Notes: generated from the sequence alone by a model not told the origin. 28,628 nt of DNA from JABEVB01 sp049965775 (GCA_049965775.1 JBMFVX010000026.1:1-28628), one strand, 5' to 3'; shown: positions 15,444 to 24,029, numbered from the stretch's first letter. Program-made: numbers and translations.

Positions 15444-16499
15444 TCAGTATTTGGCCTGCGAAAACTGCTGCAGCAGTTGCAGCAGGCGTGGCAAGGTTGC
15501 TCCGGGCATGGGGATGCTCACGCGAATGCTCCGCAGGCTGTTGGGTCGGAAGATTACAACATGCCCCTGGTATACAAACTTGCGGTCGGGTATGTGGCCG
15601 GGGTTGCCGTGGCCACGCAAGAACTGCAAAGTAAGTGTGGACGATGCGGCGCCGAGATTAAAGGCGACGTTTTCATGCGAGTAAGGATAATCGCGCATGT
15701 CCTGCAGAATGGCCGAGGCAAGTACGCCGGTGTACTTGATGTGCACCAGCGAAGCTACAATGGGCAGGTCGCGCAGCCGCAGCAGGCCCGGCCCCATTCC
15801 CTTGAGATGGGCGGCAGCGGTTATTTGCCCATGGGAACTCAAGTTAAGGTGAAGGCTAAGCACGGCGAGACCGTGTGCGTCCACATGCTTGGGGTACAGC
15901 CGCTCCAAAAAAAGATGCTCGTGCAGGTTCGTAACCGATGCAACAAGTGCGCCGGTGTGCGTAGCCAGATTGTACTTCCCAGTTGCCGACATGACGGCGT
16001 GCCTGCAATGAACTGACAGAGCTGTTATTGCAAGAATATGCCGCCGCAGGTTTAGCGCAATGTGCCCGTTACTAAATGTAAGCCACGAGAGGCTAAGCGT
16101 GGCAAAGGTAACTTGACCGCCGCGAAGGTGAATGTGCCTGTGGCCTTGTGCGTCGTGCCAATAGTGTAACAACGCGCTGGCCTGCAGCCCGCGACAGATA
16201 AGCACCGGCTTGGCCTTGTTGGGCCAGGCCAAGATGGGGGCGTTCAGGCTTAGCGTGCCCCGGCAATTATCAAGGTGGTTTGGCCCGTTGGTGTGCATAA
16301 TGCCGGTGAATTTGACGCTGCCATCGCGTACGGCGATGTTCCATTTCACAAGTTGCGCCAGAGGATTGAGATAAACAAGGCCGCTGGCTGCAGCTTTGCA
16401 ATTGTGCGTTGGGCTTAGGGCGAGGCAGATGCCTAAGAGTGCCACCCAGAGAGTGGCGGGCCATGCGCCGGGATGGTTGTGAGGTTTTGGTTCCATCAT
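15444..16499 (-). CDS. YdbH-like intermembrane (AsmA-like) protein, short form
   Basis: A 351-residue secreted or membrane-anchored protein. Residues about 13-38 form a signal peptide or anchor. The rest is beta-rich, as expected for AsmA/YdbH-type groove proteins that carry lipids between membranes. The C-terminal part follows the YdbH pattern: HGQITAAAHLKGMGPGLLRL (residues 223-242), LQDMRDYPYSHENVAFNLG (265-283), LTLQFLRGHGNP (289-300), and a closing strand before LRSIRVSIP. E. coli YdbH is over 800 residues, so this is much shorter and may be a reduced relative that spans less distance or acts as an oligomer. It starts 3 bases after the cysteine desulfurase stop and is followed by the YnbE-YdbL fusion, giving the ydbH-ynbE-ydbL order. 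ATG 16496 is an equal start choice. Confidence 0.65.
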   Translation of the reverse strand: MMEPKPHNHPGAWPATLWVALLGICLALSPTHNCKAAASGLVYLNPLAQLVKWNIAVRDGSVKFTGIMHTNGPNHLDNCRGTLSLNAPILAWPNKAKPVLICRGLQASALLHYWHDAQGHRHIHLRGGQVTFATLSLSWLTFSNGHIALNLRRHILAITALSVHCRHAVMSATGKYNLATHTGALVASVTNLHEHLFLERLYPKHVDAHGLAVLSLHLNLSSHGQITAAAHLKGMGPGLLRLRDLPIVASLVHIKYTGVLASAILQDMRDYPYSHENVAFNLGAASSTLTLQFLRGHGNPGHIPDRKFVYQGHVVIFRPNSLRSIRVSIPMPGATLPRLLQLLQQFSQAKY

Positions 16500-16502
16500 G
16501 GT

Positions 16503-17657
16503 TTATGCAGCCGGCAGCACTTTGCGCAGTTGTTCGATAATGCCGGGAAGTATCTCCAGCGTTGTGGCGATTTCAGTTTCGGTTGTAAACTCCGAAAGCG
16601 AAAAGCGAAGGGAGCCATGGGCTACGCGATCCGGCAGTTTCATGGCGCGCAGCACATGCGAAGGCTCCAGCGAGCCGCTCGAACAGGCCGCTCCGGCGCT
16701 GGCGCAAATATCGTGCTGGCTCAGCAGCAGGAGTATCGCTTCGGCCTCTAGGCCGGTAAAGCCGATATTGGTGGTGTTGCCTATGCGGCTGGCCGTGTTG
16801 CCGTTGATGGTGGTTTCCGCAATAGTCTCAATAATGTTGGTTTCCAGTTTATCGCGCAGGGCCGCCATGCGTGTGAAAGCGTTGGGTGTTTGCATCTTTT
16901 GCTGTGTCAGTTCGGCCGCTGCGCCCATGCCCACAATGCCGGGGACATTTTCGGTGCCGCCGCGGCGGTCGCGTTCTTGTGGGCCGCCGCGAATTAAGGG
17001 TTGCCAGCGGCTGCCGCGGCGAACAATCAGCGATCCGACACCCTTAGGCCCATGAAACTTGTGGGCGCTGATGGCCAGAGTTTGTACCGGCAGCGCGGCA
17101 AAATCAATGGGGAGTTTGCCGGCCATTTGCACCGCGTCAACATGCAGCGCAACGCCTGCATCACGGCATAAGTTGCCCACCGTGGCAATGTCGAAGAGAA
17201 CACCGGTTTCGTTATTGGCGGCCATGATGGCGGCCAGGGCGGCATCGCCGCGAGAAAGGGCGCTTTGCAGGGCGGTGTAATCGAGATCGCCTTTTTGGTT
17301 TACGGGTATTTCAACAATGTTGTAGCCGCGTTCCGCCATGCGTGCCAGGGGCTCGCGGACGGCGCTGTGCTCCACGCTGGAGGTGATAATGGTTTTTTTG
17401 CCGGGCTTTGCGGCGGCGAGGCCCGCGATGGCCGCGTTGTCGGCTTCGGTGCCGCCGCTGGTAAAGATGACTTCGCCCGGCTGACAATGCAGCAGGTTGG
17501 CAACCCGGTAGCGGGCCTGCTCTACGGCTTGGCGCGCTTCCTGGCCGAAGCGATGCACGCTTGAGGGGTTGCCGTAGGCATCGGCCAAAAAGGGCTGCAT
17601 CTGCTCAAGCACCTGCGGATAGGGCCGCGTGGTAGCGTTGTTATCAAGATAAATCAT
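16503..17657 (-). CDS. nifS: Cysteine desulfurase, NifS/IscS type
   Basis: A 384-residue PLP enzyme that takes sulfur from cysteine for Fe-S clusters and other thio-compounds. Seen: YLDNNATTRP at the start, FTSGGTEADNAAI, SSVEHSAV (His97 stacks on PLP), HVDAVQ (Asp174), SAHKFHGPKG (Lys200 Schiff base), GGTENVPG, and the loop CASAGAACSSGSLEPSHVL with catalytic Cys325. The GSLEPSHVLRAM wording is NifS-like. The start at 17657 gives the canonical MIYLDNNATT; the frame's longer N-terminus reads out of intergenic DNA. There is no Shine-Dalgarno, but TATAAT lies exactly 7 bases before the ATG, suggesting a leaderless message. No iscU or nifU is adjacent. It heads a tight three-gene unit with the YdbH-like and YnbE-YdbL genes. 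Confidence 0.95.
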   Translation of the reverse strand: MIYLDNNATTRPYPQVLEQMQPFLADAYGNPSSVHRFGQEARQAVEQARYRVANLLHCQPGEVIFTSGGTEADNAAIAGLAAAKPGKKTIITSSVEHSAVREPLARMAERGYNIVEIPVNQKGDLDYTALQSALSRGDAALAAIMAANNETGVLFDIATVGNLCRDAGVALHVDAVQMAGKLPIDFAALPVQTLAISAHKFHGPKGVGSLIVRRGSRWQPLIRGGPQERDRRGGTENVPGIVGMGAAAELTQQKMQTPNAFTRMAALRDKLETNIIETIAETTINGNTASRIGNTTNIGFTGLEAEAILLLLSQHDICASAGAACSSGSLEPSHVLRAMKLPDRVAHGSLRFSLSEFTTETEIATTLEILPGIIEQLRKVLPAA

Positions 17658-17664
17658 GCAGAAA

Positions 17665-17670
17665 ATTATA
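17665..17670 (-). promoter_or_regulatory. Candidate -10 box for a leaderless cysteine desulfurase transcript
   Basis: A perfect TATAAT on the minus strand, 7 bases before the ATG at 17657, which would place the transcript start on the A of the start codon. No good -35 hexamer lies 16-18 bases further up (the DNA is GC-rich there), so this rests on the -10 box and on the missing ribosome-binding site. Confidence 0.35.
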
Positions 17671-17854
17671 CCGTGCCGCTGCGGCGGCTGCGCCCGGAGA
17701 TTTCGCATTCCATGGCTCAAGACCGAGGGTACACAGCGCGGCCAGCGGGCCGCGAGAGAGTAGATGGAGATGGTAGAAAGTAGAGTGTCTGTCCCGTCCT
17801 GATATAAGTTGGCGCACCTCAAGGGTGACTTTAGTGACTTTGAGGAGTTTAAGG

Positions 17855-18256
17855 ATGCGTGAACGTATCATCAAGCGGTATGGTGTGTGCTTTAAGTTGT
17901 GGGTAATTTCGGAGTGAGAAGCGCAGTGTTTTAAATCAATAGATGCGGCTCGGCGGCATTATGATATAGGTGGCAGCGTAACCATGCAAAAATGGCTTCG
18001 CCGCTATGGCAAGAATCACTTACAAGCAAAGGTGGTGCGTGTGGAAATGCCTGATGAACAAGATCGAATTCGTGAGTTAAAAAAGCGTGTTGCGGAACTT
18101 CAGCGTGCGCTGGGGCGTACGCAGGCGGAGAATGTGATGAATGCCACGTTTTTGAAGTTGGCATGCCAGGAGTTGGGTCGTGATGTCGATACATTTAAAA
18201 AAAATGTAAATGGGTTGCGGTTCACAGTGCCGCCGGAGAAGCGGGCGTCCTCATAG
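17855..18256 (+). pseudogene. IS3-family transposase OrfA with an in-frame TGA
   Basis: The ATG at 17855 (GAGGAG and AAGG just upstream) opens MRERIIKRYGVCFKLWVISE, then a TGA at 17915-17917. The same frame continues EAQCFKSIDAARRHYDIGGS, VTMQKWLRRYGKNHL, then DEQDRIRELKKRVAELQRAL and VMNATFLKLACQELG to 18256. Together this is a normal OrfA of ~133 codons: a helix-turn-helix DNA-binding part followed by a leucine zipper. One point change at codon 21 would explain the stop. An internal ATG at 17984 could still give a 90-residue C-terminal piece. OrfA proteins bind the element's ends and pair with OrfB through a -1 frameshift; here OrfB is also cut short, so the element is dead. Confidence 0.82.
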
Positions 18257-18348
18257 GCCGGTTGTGCGCGGTGACGGGGCTAAGCCGGCAGAACTATTAC
18301 CTATTGCAGCAAAAGATATGGCGATGCAAAGCCCTCGCCCTGGTGTAA
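18230..18348 (+). pseudogene. IS3-family transposase OrfB, N-terminal fragment
   Basis: In the -1 frame relative to OrfA, overlapping its end, the sequence reads EAGVLIGRLCAVTGLSRQNY then YLLQQKIW, the usual start of an IS3 OrfB integrase. IS3 resemblance fades after about 18320 and the frame stops at 18348, so the DDE catalytic domain is gone. The arrangement (OrfA end overlapped by OrfB in -1 frame) is the standard one for IS3 elements that make a fusion by frameshifting. Confidence 0.65.
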
Positions 18349-18479
18349 AACCGGGATTTTTTCTCCAACTCGCTTAACCAAGCCAGGATAATCGCACAGC
18401 TTTACCGGCATGGTCTCTGCCCATAGAGTATGCAGTATGGCCTGCCGCAGTGCAGGCCCGGAAACGGAGCTATGCCAAC

Positions 18480-19668
18480 ATGACGGCAACGTCTACTGCT
18501 GCTTTGCCAGCCGACTTTACCACCGCAAAGAACCCGATTCGCATAGGGCAAATCGGCCTTGGGGGGGGTATTGCCGGGTCGCATCTGAACGAGATGCTGG
18601 CCAACGCTAATTTCCGGGTGGTTGCCGGTTGCGACCCTACTTTGCAGGACCCGCGAGCCAAAGAAAACGCCCAGCGCGTTAAATCGCTTGGCGGCAAGAT
18701 TTATGCGACTCATAAGGATTTACTTGGCGACCCAAATGTCGAAGCTGTTGTGATTGCGGCACCGCATGTCACGCATAAGGCCATTACGCTCGATGCTTTT
18801 GCCGCCGGTAAACATGTATTGTGTGAAAAGCCCATGGCCACACACCCGGATGACTGCCGGGCGATGGTCGAAGCGCAGCAGGCGACGGGTCTTGTTGGGG
18901 CGGTACAAATGCAGCATGTCGGGCGCAGTTCCATGCTCAATCTGCGCCGGCGACTGCAGGAAGGCGCAATTGGCCGGCTTCGCGAGATTTTTTTATCGAG
19001 CTTATGGTGGCGGGAAAATCCGTATTTCGAGCGGGTGGGCTGGGCCGGAAAGAAAATGATCAACCAGCAATGGAACCTGGACGGCGTGATGATGAATCAG
19101 GGGATTCACTATATTAACCAGATGCTCATCATTGCCGCCCCCGGAAATCTGCCGGCGGTGGCGACCGCGCGGGACATTAAGTGCGGGCTGTATCGCTTTC
19201 ATGACACGCCCGCGCTCGAAATGGAGGATGCCGCCTTTATCACCGCCGCGCTTAATACGCCAGATTCACCGCGAGTGACTGCGTTGGTGACCACCTGCTA
19301 TCGGCCCGGAGCGCCACGCCATTGAAATCATAGGCGAGGGCGGGCGGGCCTTGTGGAATGGGACAGGCTACATTTTCGCCGATGGTAAACCGCTGGAACA
19401 GTTTAACGACGATAATCAGGAATTTGATGGATCATCGCGTGTTTTTAACAGCTTTGCAGCCGCCATTCGCGCCGGTGTGGCTCCGATGACGGCATTTGAT
19501 AAAATTGCCCGGACAACCGAGTTTGTCCTGGGTTGTTATGCGGCGGCGGATTGGCACATTTCGCCGGCTCCTTGGAACCAGGTGGGTTCCCTGCCGGACG
19601 TGCTCCATCGCACCATGGAGGGGCGGTGTCTGCCAAATGAACTTATGCCGAGGCCAACATGGGCTTAA
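18480..19668 (+). pseudogene. Gfo/Idh/MocA-family oxidoreductase split by a +1 frameshift
   Basis: An NAD(P)-dependent sugar-type dehydrogenase. The N-terminal Rossmann part shows IRIGQIGLGGGIAGSHLNEM (dinucleotide motif), VVAGCDPT, AVVIAAPHVTHKA and the family signature HVLCEKPMATHPDD. Later come WNLDGVMMNQGIHYINQML and MEDAAFITAAL. The frame runs off at CYRPGAPRH and stops at 19325. The other frame resumes at once with ERHAIEIIGEGGRALWNGTG and continues to PNELMPRPTWA at 19668. Removing one C from cggcccggag (19302-19310) restores CYRPERHAIEI. So it is either a one-base insertion in the genome or a sequencing error. Start ATG 18480 has GGAG 10 bases upstream. The substrate is unknown. Confidence 0.85.
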
Positions 19669-19766
19669 AACGGCGGCATGAGGTTGCATCGTGTTGCAAC
19701 TGCGCGGCCCCGCAGCAAGTGGCGTAGGAACGCAATGAATGGGCCACACAGGCCGAGGAGTGTATT

Positions 19767-21029
19767 GTGAGTTTATCTGTGGACCATACCATGCAGGCGG
19801 TGCATTCACTACCTAATGGACTGACACTTGTGATGGAACGTGTGCCCAATGTGCGCTCAGCGGCCGTGTGCGTGCTGACGCCTGCGGGCTGTATGAGCGA
19901 TCCGGCCGATGCCTTGGGCAGTTCCGGCGTGTTAGCTGACTGGCTTATGCGCGGCGCCGGCGACCGAGACAACCGCCAATTGACCGAGTACCTGGATAGC
20001 CTGGGTGTTCAGCGGAGTTGCGCCGCTGAAACCACGTTTATGCGTCTGTCGGCTTCGATGCTCTCCGAGCAGTTGCCGAAGGTTTTGCCTGTGCTTGCGG
20101 ACATTGTTCAGCGTCCGCGATTGCCCGATGACGGCTTTGCACCCGCAGTGGACCTGTCGCTCCAGCAGCTTGACGCCATTGAAGATGAACCCAGCCAGAA
20201 GCTTGCGCTGCTGTTGCGCCGTCAACACTTGCCTGAGCCTTGGGGGCGGGAAGTTGTGGGTCGTCGTGAGCACCTTAAGGCTCTGACCGCCCCGAAATTA
20301 CGGGCGGATTACCATCGCCGGTTTATTCCGCGAGGCGCTATTATATCCATCGCGGGTAATATTGAATTTGCCGCGGCAACCGCTTGGGTGGATAAGGCCT
20401 TTGGGGGTTGGCAAAGCGGGACGCCCGGCAATGGTTCAACAAAAGGCGACAGCCCGCAGCGAGGGGTTCTGCATCATCATCAGCAGAGCAATCAGGTGCA
20501 AATAGGTCTGGCATGGGACAGTGTTCCCGAAAACTCTCCGCAGAGCATTATGGCCAAGACGGCACGAGGAATACTTAGCGGCGGTATGGGTGCGCGACTG
20601 TTCTCTGAAATTCGTGAGAAGCAGGGACTTTGCTATTCCGTACATGTTGGCTATCAGGCCTTTAAAGAGTTGGGTTGCTTTATAGGCTATGCCGGCACCG
20701 CTCCAGACCGGGCACAGCGCACGCTCGATTCGTTTTTGGTAGAACTGCGGCGGCTGCGCCAAGGAGCGGCCAACGATGAACTGCAGCGGTGTCAAATAGG
20801 CATGAAAAGCGGCTTGATTATGCAAGGCGAAAGCTCGGCAGCGCGGGCCGGCGCCATCGCATTTGATTATCACCACTATGGACGCCCGCGAACGCTTGAT
20901 GAGTTGCGCCGGCAAATTGAGGGCGTAACGCTCGATGGCCTTAACGCCTGGCTGGCCCAAACCAGTTTTGAACCCGCCACCGTCGTTACCATCGGCCCGC
21001 AGCCATTGGAAGTTACGTTGCGACAGTAG
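19767..21029 (+). CDS. M16 peptidase-family protein, non-catalytic partner
   Basis: A 420-residue M16 (insulinase/processing-peptidase) homologue. The zinc motif is lost: where active members have HFLEH, this reads GVLAD within GSSGVLADWLMRG, so both His and the Glu are replaced. It keeps the second-half motif GGMGARLFSEIREKQGLCYS, whose Arg and Tyr hold substrate in the neighbouring active subunit. This is the pattern of the alpha-like subunit in paired bacterial M16 peptidases and mitochondrial processing peptidase. The start is GTG at 19767, with GAGGAG 6 bases upstream. The active partner follows after 50 bases. A signal peptide is not evident. Confidence 0.88.
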   Translation: MSLSVDHTMQAVHSLPNGLTLVMERVPNVRSAAVCVLTPAGCMSDPADALGSSGVLADWLMRGAGDRDNRQLTEYLDSLGVQRSCAAETTFMRLSASMLSEQLPKVLPVLADIVQRPRLPDDGFAPAVDLSLQQLDAIEDEPSQKLALLLRRQHLPEPWGREVVGRREHLKALTAPKLRADYHRRFIPRGAIISIAGNIEFAAATAWVDKAFGGWQSGTPGNGSTKGDSPQRGVLHHHQQSNQVQIGLAWDSVPENSPQSIMAKTARGILSGGMGARLFSEIREKQGLCYSVHVGYQAFKELGCFIGYAGTAPDRAQRTLDSFLVELRRLRQGAANDELQRCQIGMKSGLIMQGESSAARAGAIAFDYHHYGRPRTLDELRRQIEGVTLDGLNAWLAQTSFEPATVVTIGPQPLEVTLRQ

Positions 21030-21079
21030 TGATATCCCGCGGATAGCGGTAGCCGACCCGACAACGCACAGGAGCATTT

Positions 21080-22303
21080 ATGGTAGAGTTTAAGCATGCC
21101 CAGTTGGGCAATGGCCTTGACGTGATAGCGGAAATAAACTCCGCCGCGCAGTCTACGGCCATTGGCTTTATGGTTAAAACCGGTTCGCGTGACGAAACGC
21201 CCGAAGTTGCCGGTGTTTCGCACTTTTTAGAACACATGATGTTCAAGGGGACAGCGCGCCGCACTTCCGCCGATGTCAATCGCGAGTTCGACGCCATGGG
21301 AGCCCGCAACAATGCATTTACCAGCAGCGAGGTTACGTGTTACTGGGCGCATGTGTTGCCGGAGTTTTTGCCGCAGTCGCTGGATCTGCTTGCCGACATG
21401 ATGCGACCCTCGCTTCGGCAGGAAGATTTTGACATGGAAAAAAAGGTCATTCTCGAAGAAATTGCTTTATACTTGGATAAGCCCGCCCATGTGCTGTATG
21501 AAGCTGTCATGGCTGATTATTTTGGCCCCCACGCCCTGGGCAAGTCAGTGTTGGGCACGCATGAGTCCATCTCGGCGCTCTCACAGCCGCAGATGCGACA
21601 GTATTTTGACGCCCGCTACGGCCCTGGAAACATGGTGCTGGCGGTGACCGGAAAGATGGACTTTGCCGAACTGATGGACCTCGCGGAAAAGGCCTGCGGC
21701 CACTGGAAGCATCTTGATGTGCAGCGCCGTTATGAACAGCCTATTGCCGCGCCCCGGCGACGGCATATATCCGATCCCAAGCTTAAGCGCCATTACATTG
21801 CGATGATGTGCCCGGGACCAACCGCGCAAGATGACAACCGCTATGGCGCGCAGGTATTAGCCGACGTTATAGGCGATCATGATGGCTCGCGGATGTACTG
21901 GGCCTTGGTGGACCCCGGTTTGGCTGACGAAGTGGATTTTTCGTTTTATCCGCATGATCGTGCCGGGAGTTTTTTCGTGTATGCGTCCTGCGATCCGGCG
22001 AGGCGCGAGCAGGTGGAGGCGATTCTGCTGAATGAACTGAAAAAGGCCGCCGCTGACATAGCTGATCATGAAATACAGCGCAGTAAAACAAAAATCGCCA
22101 CCGGCAGCGTTCTCGGCGGAGAGCTTCCGCTGGGTCGCATGCGCAATATGATAGCCCGCTGGATATACAACAACGAATATAAAACGCTTGAGGAAGACCT
22201 CACGCGTCTACAGGCGATTGATCACGCGGAAGTCTGCGGTGTGCTGCGGCAATACAACTTTGAGCCAATGACCATTACGACCCTCGGTCCGCCTGTTGGT
22301 TGA
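21080..22303 (+). CDS. M16 zinc peptidase, catalytic subunit
   Basis: A 407-residue M16 peptidase. HFLEH (His48, Glu51, His52) lies in GVSHFLEHMMFKGTARR, and the third zinc ligand is Glu127 in KKVILEEIALYLDKP, 75 residues on as the family requires. The second half lacks the usual GGxxSRLFxxxREKxGLxYS motif and reads DGSRMYWALVDPGLADEV instead. That missing motif is supplied by the preceding protein, so the two are complementary and probably form a heterodimer. AGGAG stands 6 bases before the ATG. The substrate is unknown; such pairs cleave short peptides or process precursor proteins. The tandem secreted-protein genes start 90 bases downstream. Confidence 0.93.
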   Translation: MVEFKHAQLGNGLDVIAEINSAAQSTAIGFMVKTGSRDETPEVAGVSHFLEHMMFKGTARRTSADVNREFDAMGARNNAFTSSEVTCYWAHVLPEFLPQSLDLLADMMRPSLRQEDFDMEKKVILEEIALYLDKPAHVLYEAVMADYFGPHALGKSVLGTHESISALSQPQMRQYFDARYGPGNMVLAVTGKMDFAELMDLAEKACGHWKHLDVQRRYEQPIAAPRRRHISDPKLKRHYIAMMCPGPTAQDDNRYGAQVLADVIGDHDGSRMYWALVDPGLADEVDFSFYPHDRAGSFFVYASCDPARREQVEAILLNELKKAAADIADHEIQRSKTKIATGSVLGGELPLGRMRNMIARWIYNNEYKTLEEDLTRLQAIDHAEVCGVLRQYNFEPMTITTLGPPVG

Positions 22304-22393
22304 TTGTGGGGGCCTTGAGGGCGTTTTTGGCACGCCAGTTATGAGTATATCTGGTGAGTCATAGTCAGGCAGTGTTATATAGGAGTAATGTAG

Positions 22394-24022
22394 ATGAAAC
22401 GTTTGGTTGCTTTGGTTGCGGGAGCAGCATTGATTACGATGCCTTTGCGATCACAGGCGGCGGTGCTTCCGGGCGGAAAGGCGTTCGGATATATGATTTT
22501 TCCGACCAAGCCAAGAGTGCCGAAAAAATATGACGGTGGCTTCTCCATTTATTCCGCGGCTTGGCCGCTCTTGTTGCGGTATCCGGGGCATCAATTTCAA
22601 TCGGGGCTGTGCGGCACCTGGATGCCGTCGCAGTATGCAGGCAAGAGGCCGGCAAATTTATACTCCGATATAGAAGGTGGGCTTGGATGGTGGCGCGGCA
22701 CCCGATTTCCCACGGCGGCGCCTAAGTTTCATCTCGGAGGGGTTGCGTATAACTGGCATCGTATCATAGATGCTCCTTACAGTGCGGATTGGAAGCACAA
22801 TCCTCGTGCTGGTTATGGTGTAGCCCAGCTTAGTCCCTGGTTGTTATTTCCGCCAGATGGACTGACCTTGAAGCCGGGCACCAACGGTCAACTGTTCGGG
22901 TATGGCTATCTCCCGTTGCCGCTTACTGATCCACAGGCCACAACCGACGGCAAAAATGTCCCTATGGGCAATCACTGCTGGACCTTGTTTCTTAATACCC
23001 GAAACTTCAGGGGGCCGGTTTGCTTTTTTACCCCGTATTTCTGGAACCGTTCCGCTGCTACGCGCCCCCGGCTTGTTGGTAAGCTGCTCGACTCGCGTTG
23101 GTCGCTTGCTAATAAGGCTTATCAAATGGAGACGCAGTATCTTCCGGCAGCCATCAGCCGGATAAGTTCGGGCACATACGCGCGTCTTGGACAGGTATCT
23201 TTTCCTGCGGACCGCGAGGGGCGATCGGTCCTGCTTAACCGGCTTCTGTGCTACAGTCGCGAAGCTCTCTGGGACCCCGTAAAAGCTTGGTTTAACGGTG
23301 GGCCAGCGGTCAGCGGCAGGCTCCGCGTATCGCAGGCCTTTGGGCAACATTTTCCACCGGTAGTTTGGTCTACCTGGAAGCTTTATGCCAGCGGTACCCC
23401 AAAGTCACAGCGAGGGAGCCTGCCGTGGCAGCACTTAGCAAAGGCCTTTCTTCCCGATCCGGCGTCGTACGGGTTTGTCTGGAATAGGCAGTTGGTGCAC
23501 ATAGGCCCTCATGGCAACCGAGCCTTGTTGCCGAGGTTTTACAAGCTTCTGTATGTCAATAAAAAAGCCAAATGGCAGGCGGTGCATGCGGCTGATGTTC
23601 CCGATGCAACCCAACTTAAGGGCATCAACTTTTATGCGCAAAAGTGGCGGCGTCCCAAACCCTATACCACACCAGATGGCCCGAACAGTGCCTTTAAGAA
23701 GCCCGGGCCGGCTGCCGGGCCGTTTTACGCTCATTTGAGCGATGGCTCTGTGGTTACGTATTACTGGTATCGTTTTGAAGATCAGCCCGCGCTGCTCCAT
23801 GCCGACCTTAGTCAGGCCGAACGCGATAAAATGCAAATACGGGCCGAAATGATTCAGCGTCTTTGGACAAAAAATCGTCAGTACCTGCCGCCGCCGACAC
23901 AGGGTACGGTGGCCTCCCTCGACCCGGCGCAAATTGTCACGCCGCCAAAAGGCCTGGCCATCGGGTATGTGCCGATTGTTACCCGCCAGCAGTGGGCGGG
24001 CAATCGCGGGGCTGGGCAGTAA
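22394..24022 (+). CDS. Secreted protein of unknown family, tandem copy 1
   Basis: A 542-residue protein I do not recognise. The signal peptide is residues 1-22 (MKRLVALVAGAALITMPLRS then QA), with cleavage likely before AVLPGGKAFGYM. The mature part is unusually rich in Trp, Tyr, Phe, Pro and Gly, for example GGLGWWRGTRFP, AQLSPWLLFPPDG, GNHCWTLFLNTRNFRGPVCF and VVTYYWYRFEDQP. No transmembrane segment, repeat or enzyme motif is evident; the aromatic content would suit binding of sugars or a stable exoprotein. AGGAG stands 9 bases before the ATG. Copy 2 at 24585 has a nearly identical mature part but a different signal sequence. Confidence 0.82.
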   Translation: MKRLVALVAGAALITMPLRSQAAVLPGGKAFGYMIFPTKPRVPKKYDGGFSIYSAAWPLLLRYPGHQFQSGLCGTWMPSQYAGKRPANLYSDIEGGLGWWRGTRFPTAAPKFHLGGVAYNWHRIIDAPYSADWKHNPRAGYGVAQLSPWLLFPPDGLTLKPGTNGQLFGYGYLPLPLTDPQATTDGKNVPMGNHCWTLFLNTRNFRGPVCFFTPYFWNRSAATRPRLVGKLLDSRWSLANKAYQMETQYLPAAISRISSGTYARLGQVSFPADREGRSVLLNRLLCYSREALWDPVKAWFNGGPAVSGRLRVSQAFGQHFPPVVWSTWKLYASGTPKSQRGSLPWQHLAKAFLPDPASYGFVWNRQLVHIGPHGNRALLPRFYKLLYVNKKAKWQAVHAADVPDATQLKGINFYAQKWRRPKPYTTPDGPNSAFKKPGPAAGPFYAHLSDGSVVTYYWYRFEDQPALLHADLSQAERDKMQIRAEMIQRLWTKNRQYLPPPTQGTVASLDPAQIVTPPKGLAIGYVPIVTRQQWAGNRGAGQ

Positions 24023-24029
24023 GCATGAA
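22460..24029 (+). repeat. 1,570-bp direct repeat, copy 1 (mature coding region)
   Basis: Matches 24651-26220 with only six base differences found by eye (near 22509, 22549, 22618, 22626, 23524 and 24002), about 99.6% identity. Identity begins at the codon for the first predicted mature residue and ends 7 bases past the stop codon. Outside these limits the two loci differ. Confidence 0.9.

Noticed and set aside
15477..16016. 179-residue + strand frame across the YdbH-like gene
   Set aside because: The minus-strand reading has a signal peptide, family pattern and tight gene spacing; this frame has none.
17915..17917. TGA in IS3 OrfA as selenocysteine or other recoding
   Set aside because: No recoding hairpin is evident, transposases of this family have no such residue, and OrfB is also broken, so a plain nonsense mutation is simpler.
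22844..23350. 168-residue antisense frame present in both secreted-gene copies (also 25035-25541)
   Set aside because: It is duplicated only because the sense gene is duplicated; no start signal or domain.
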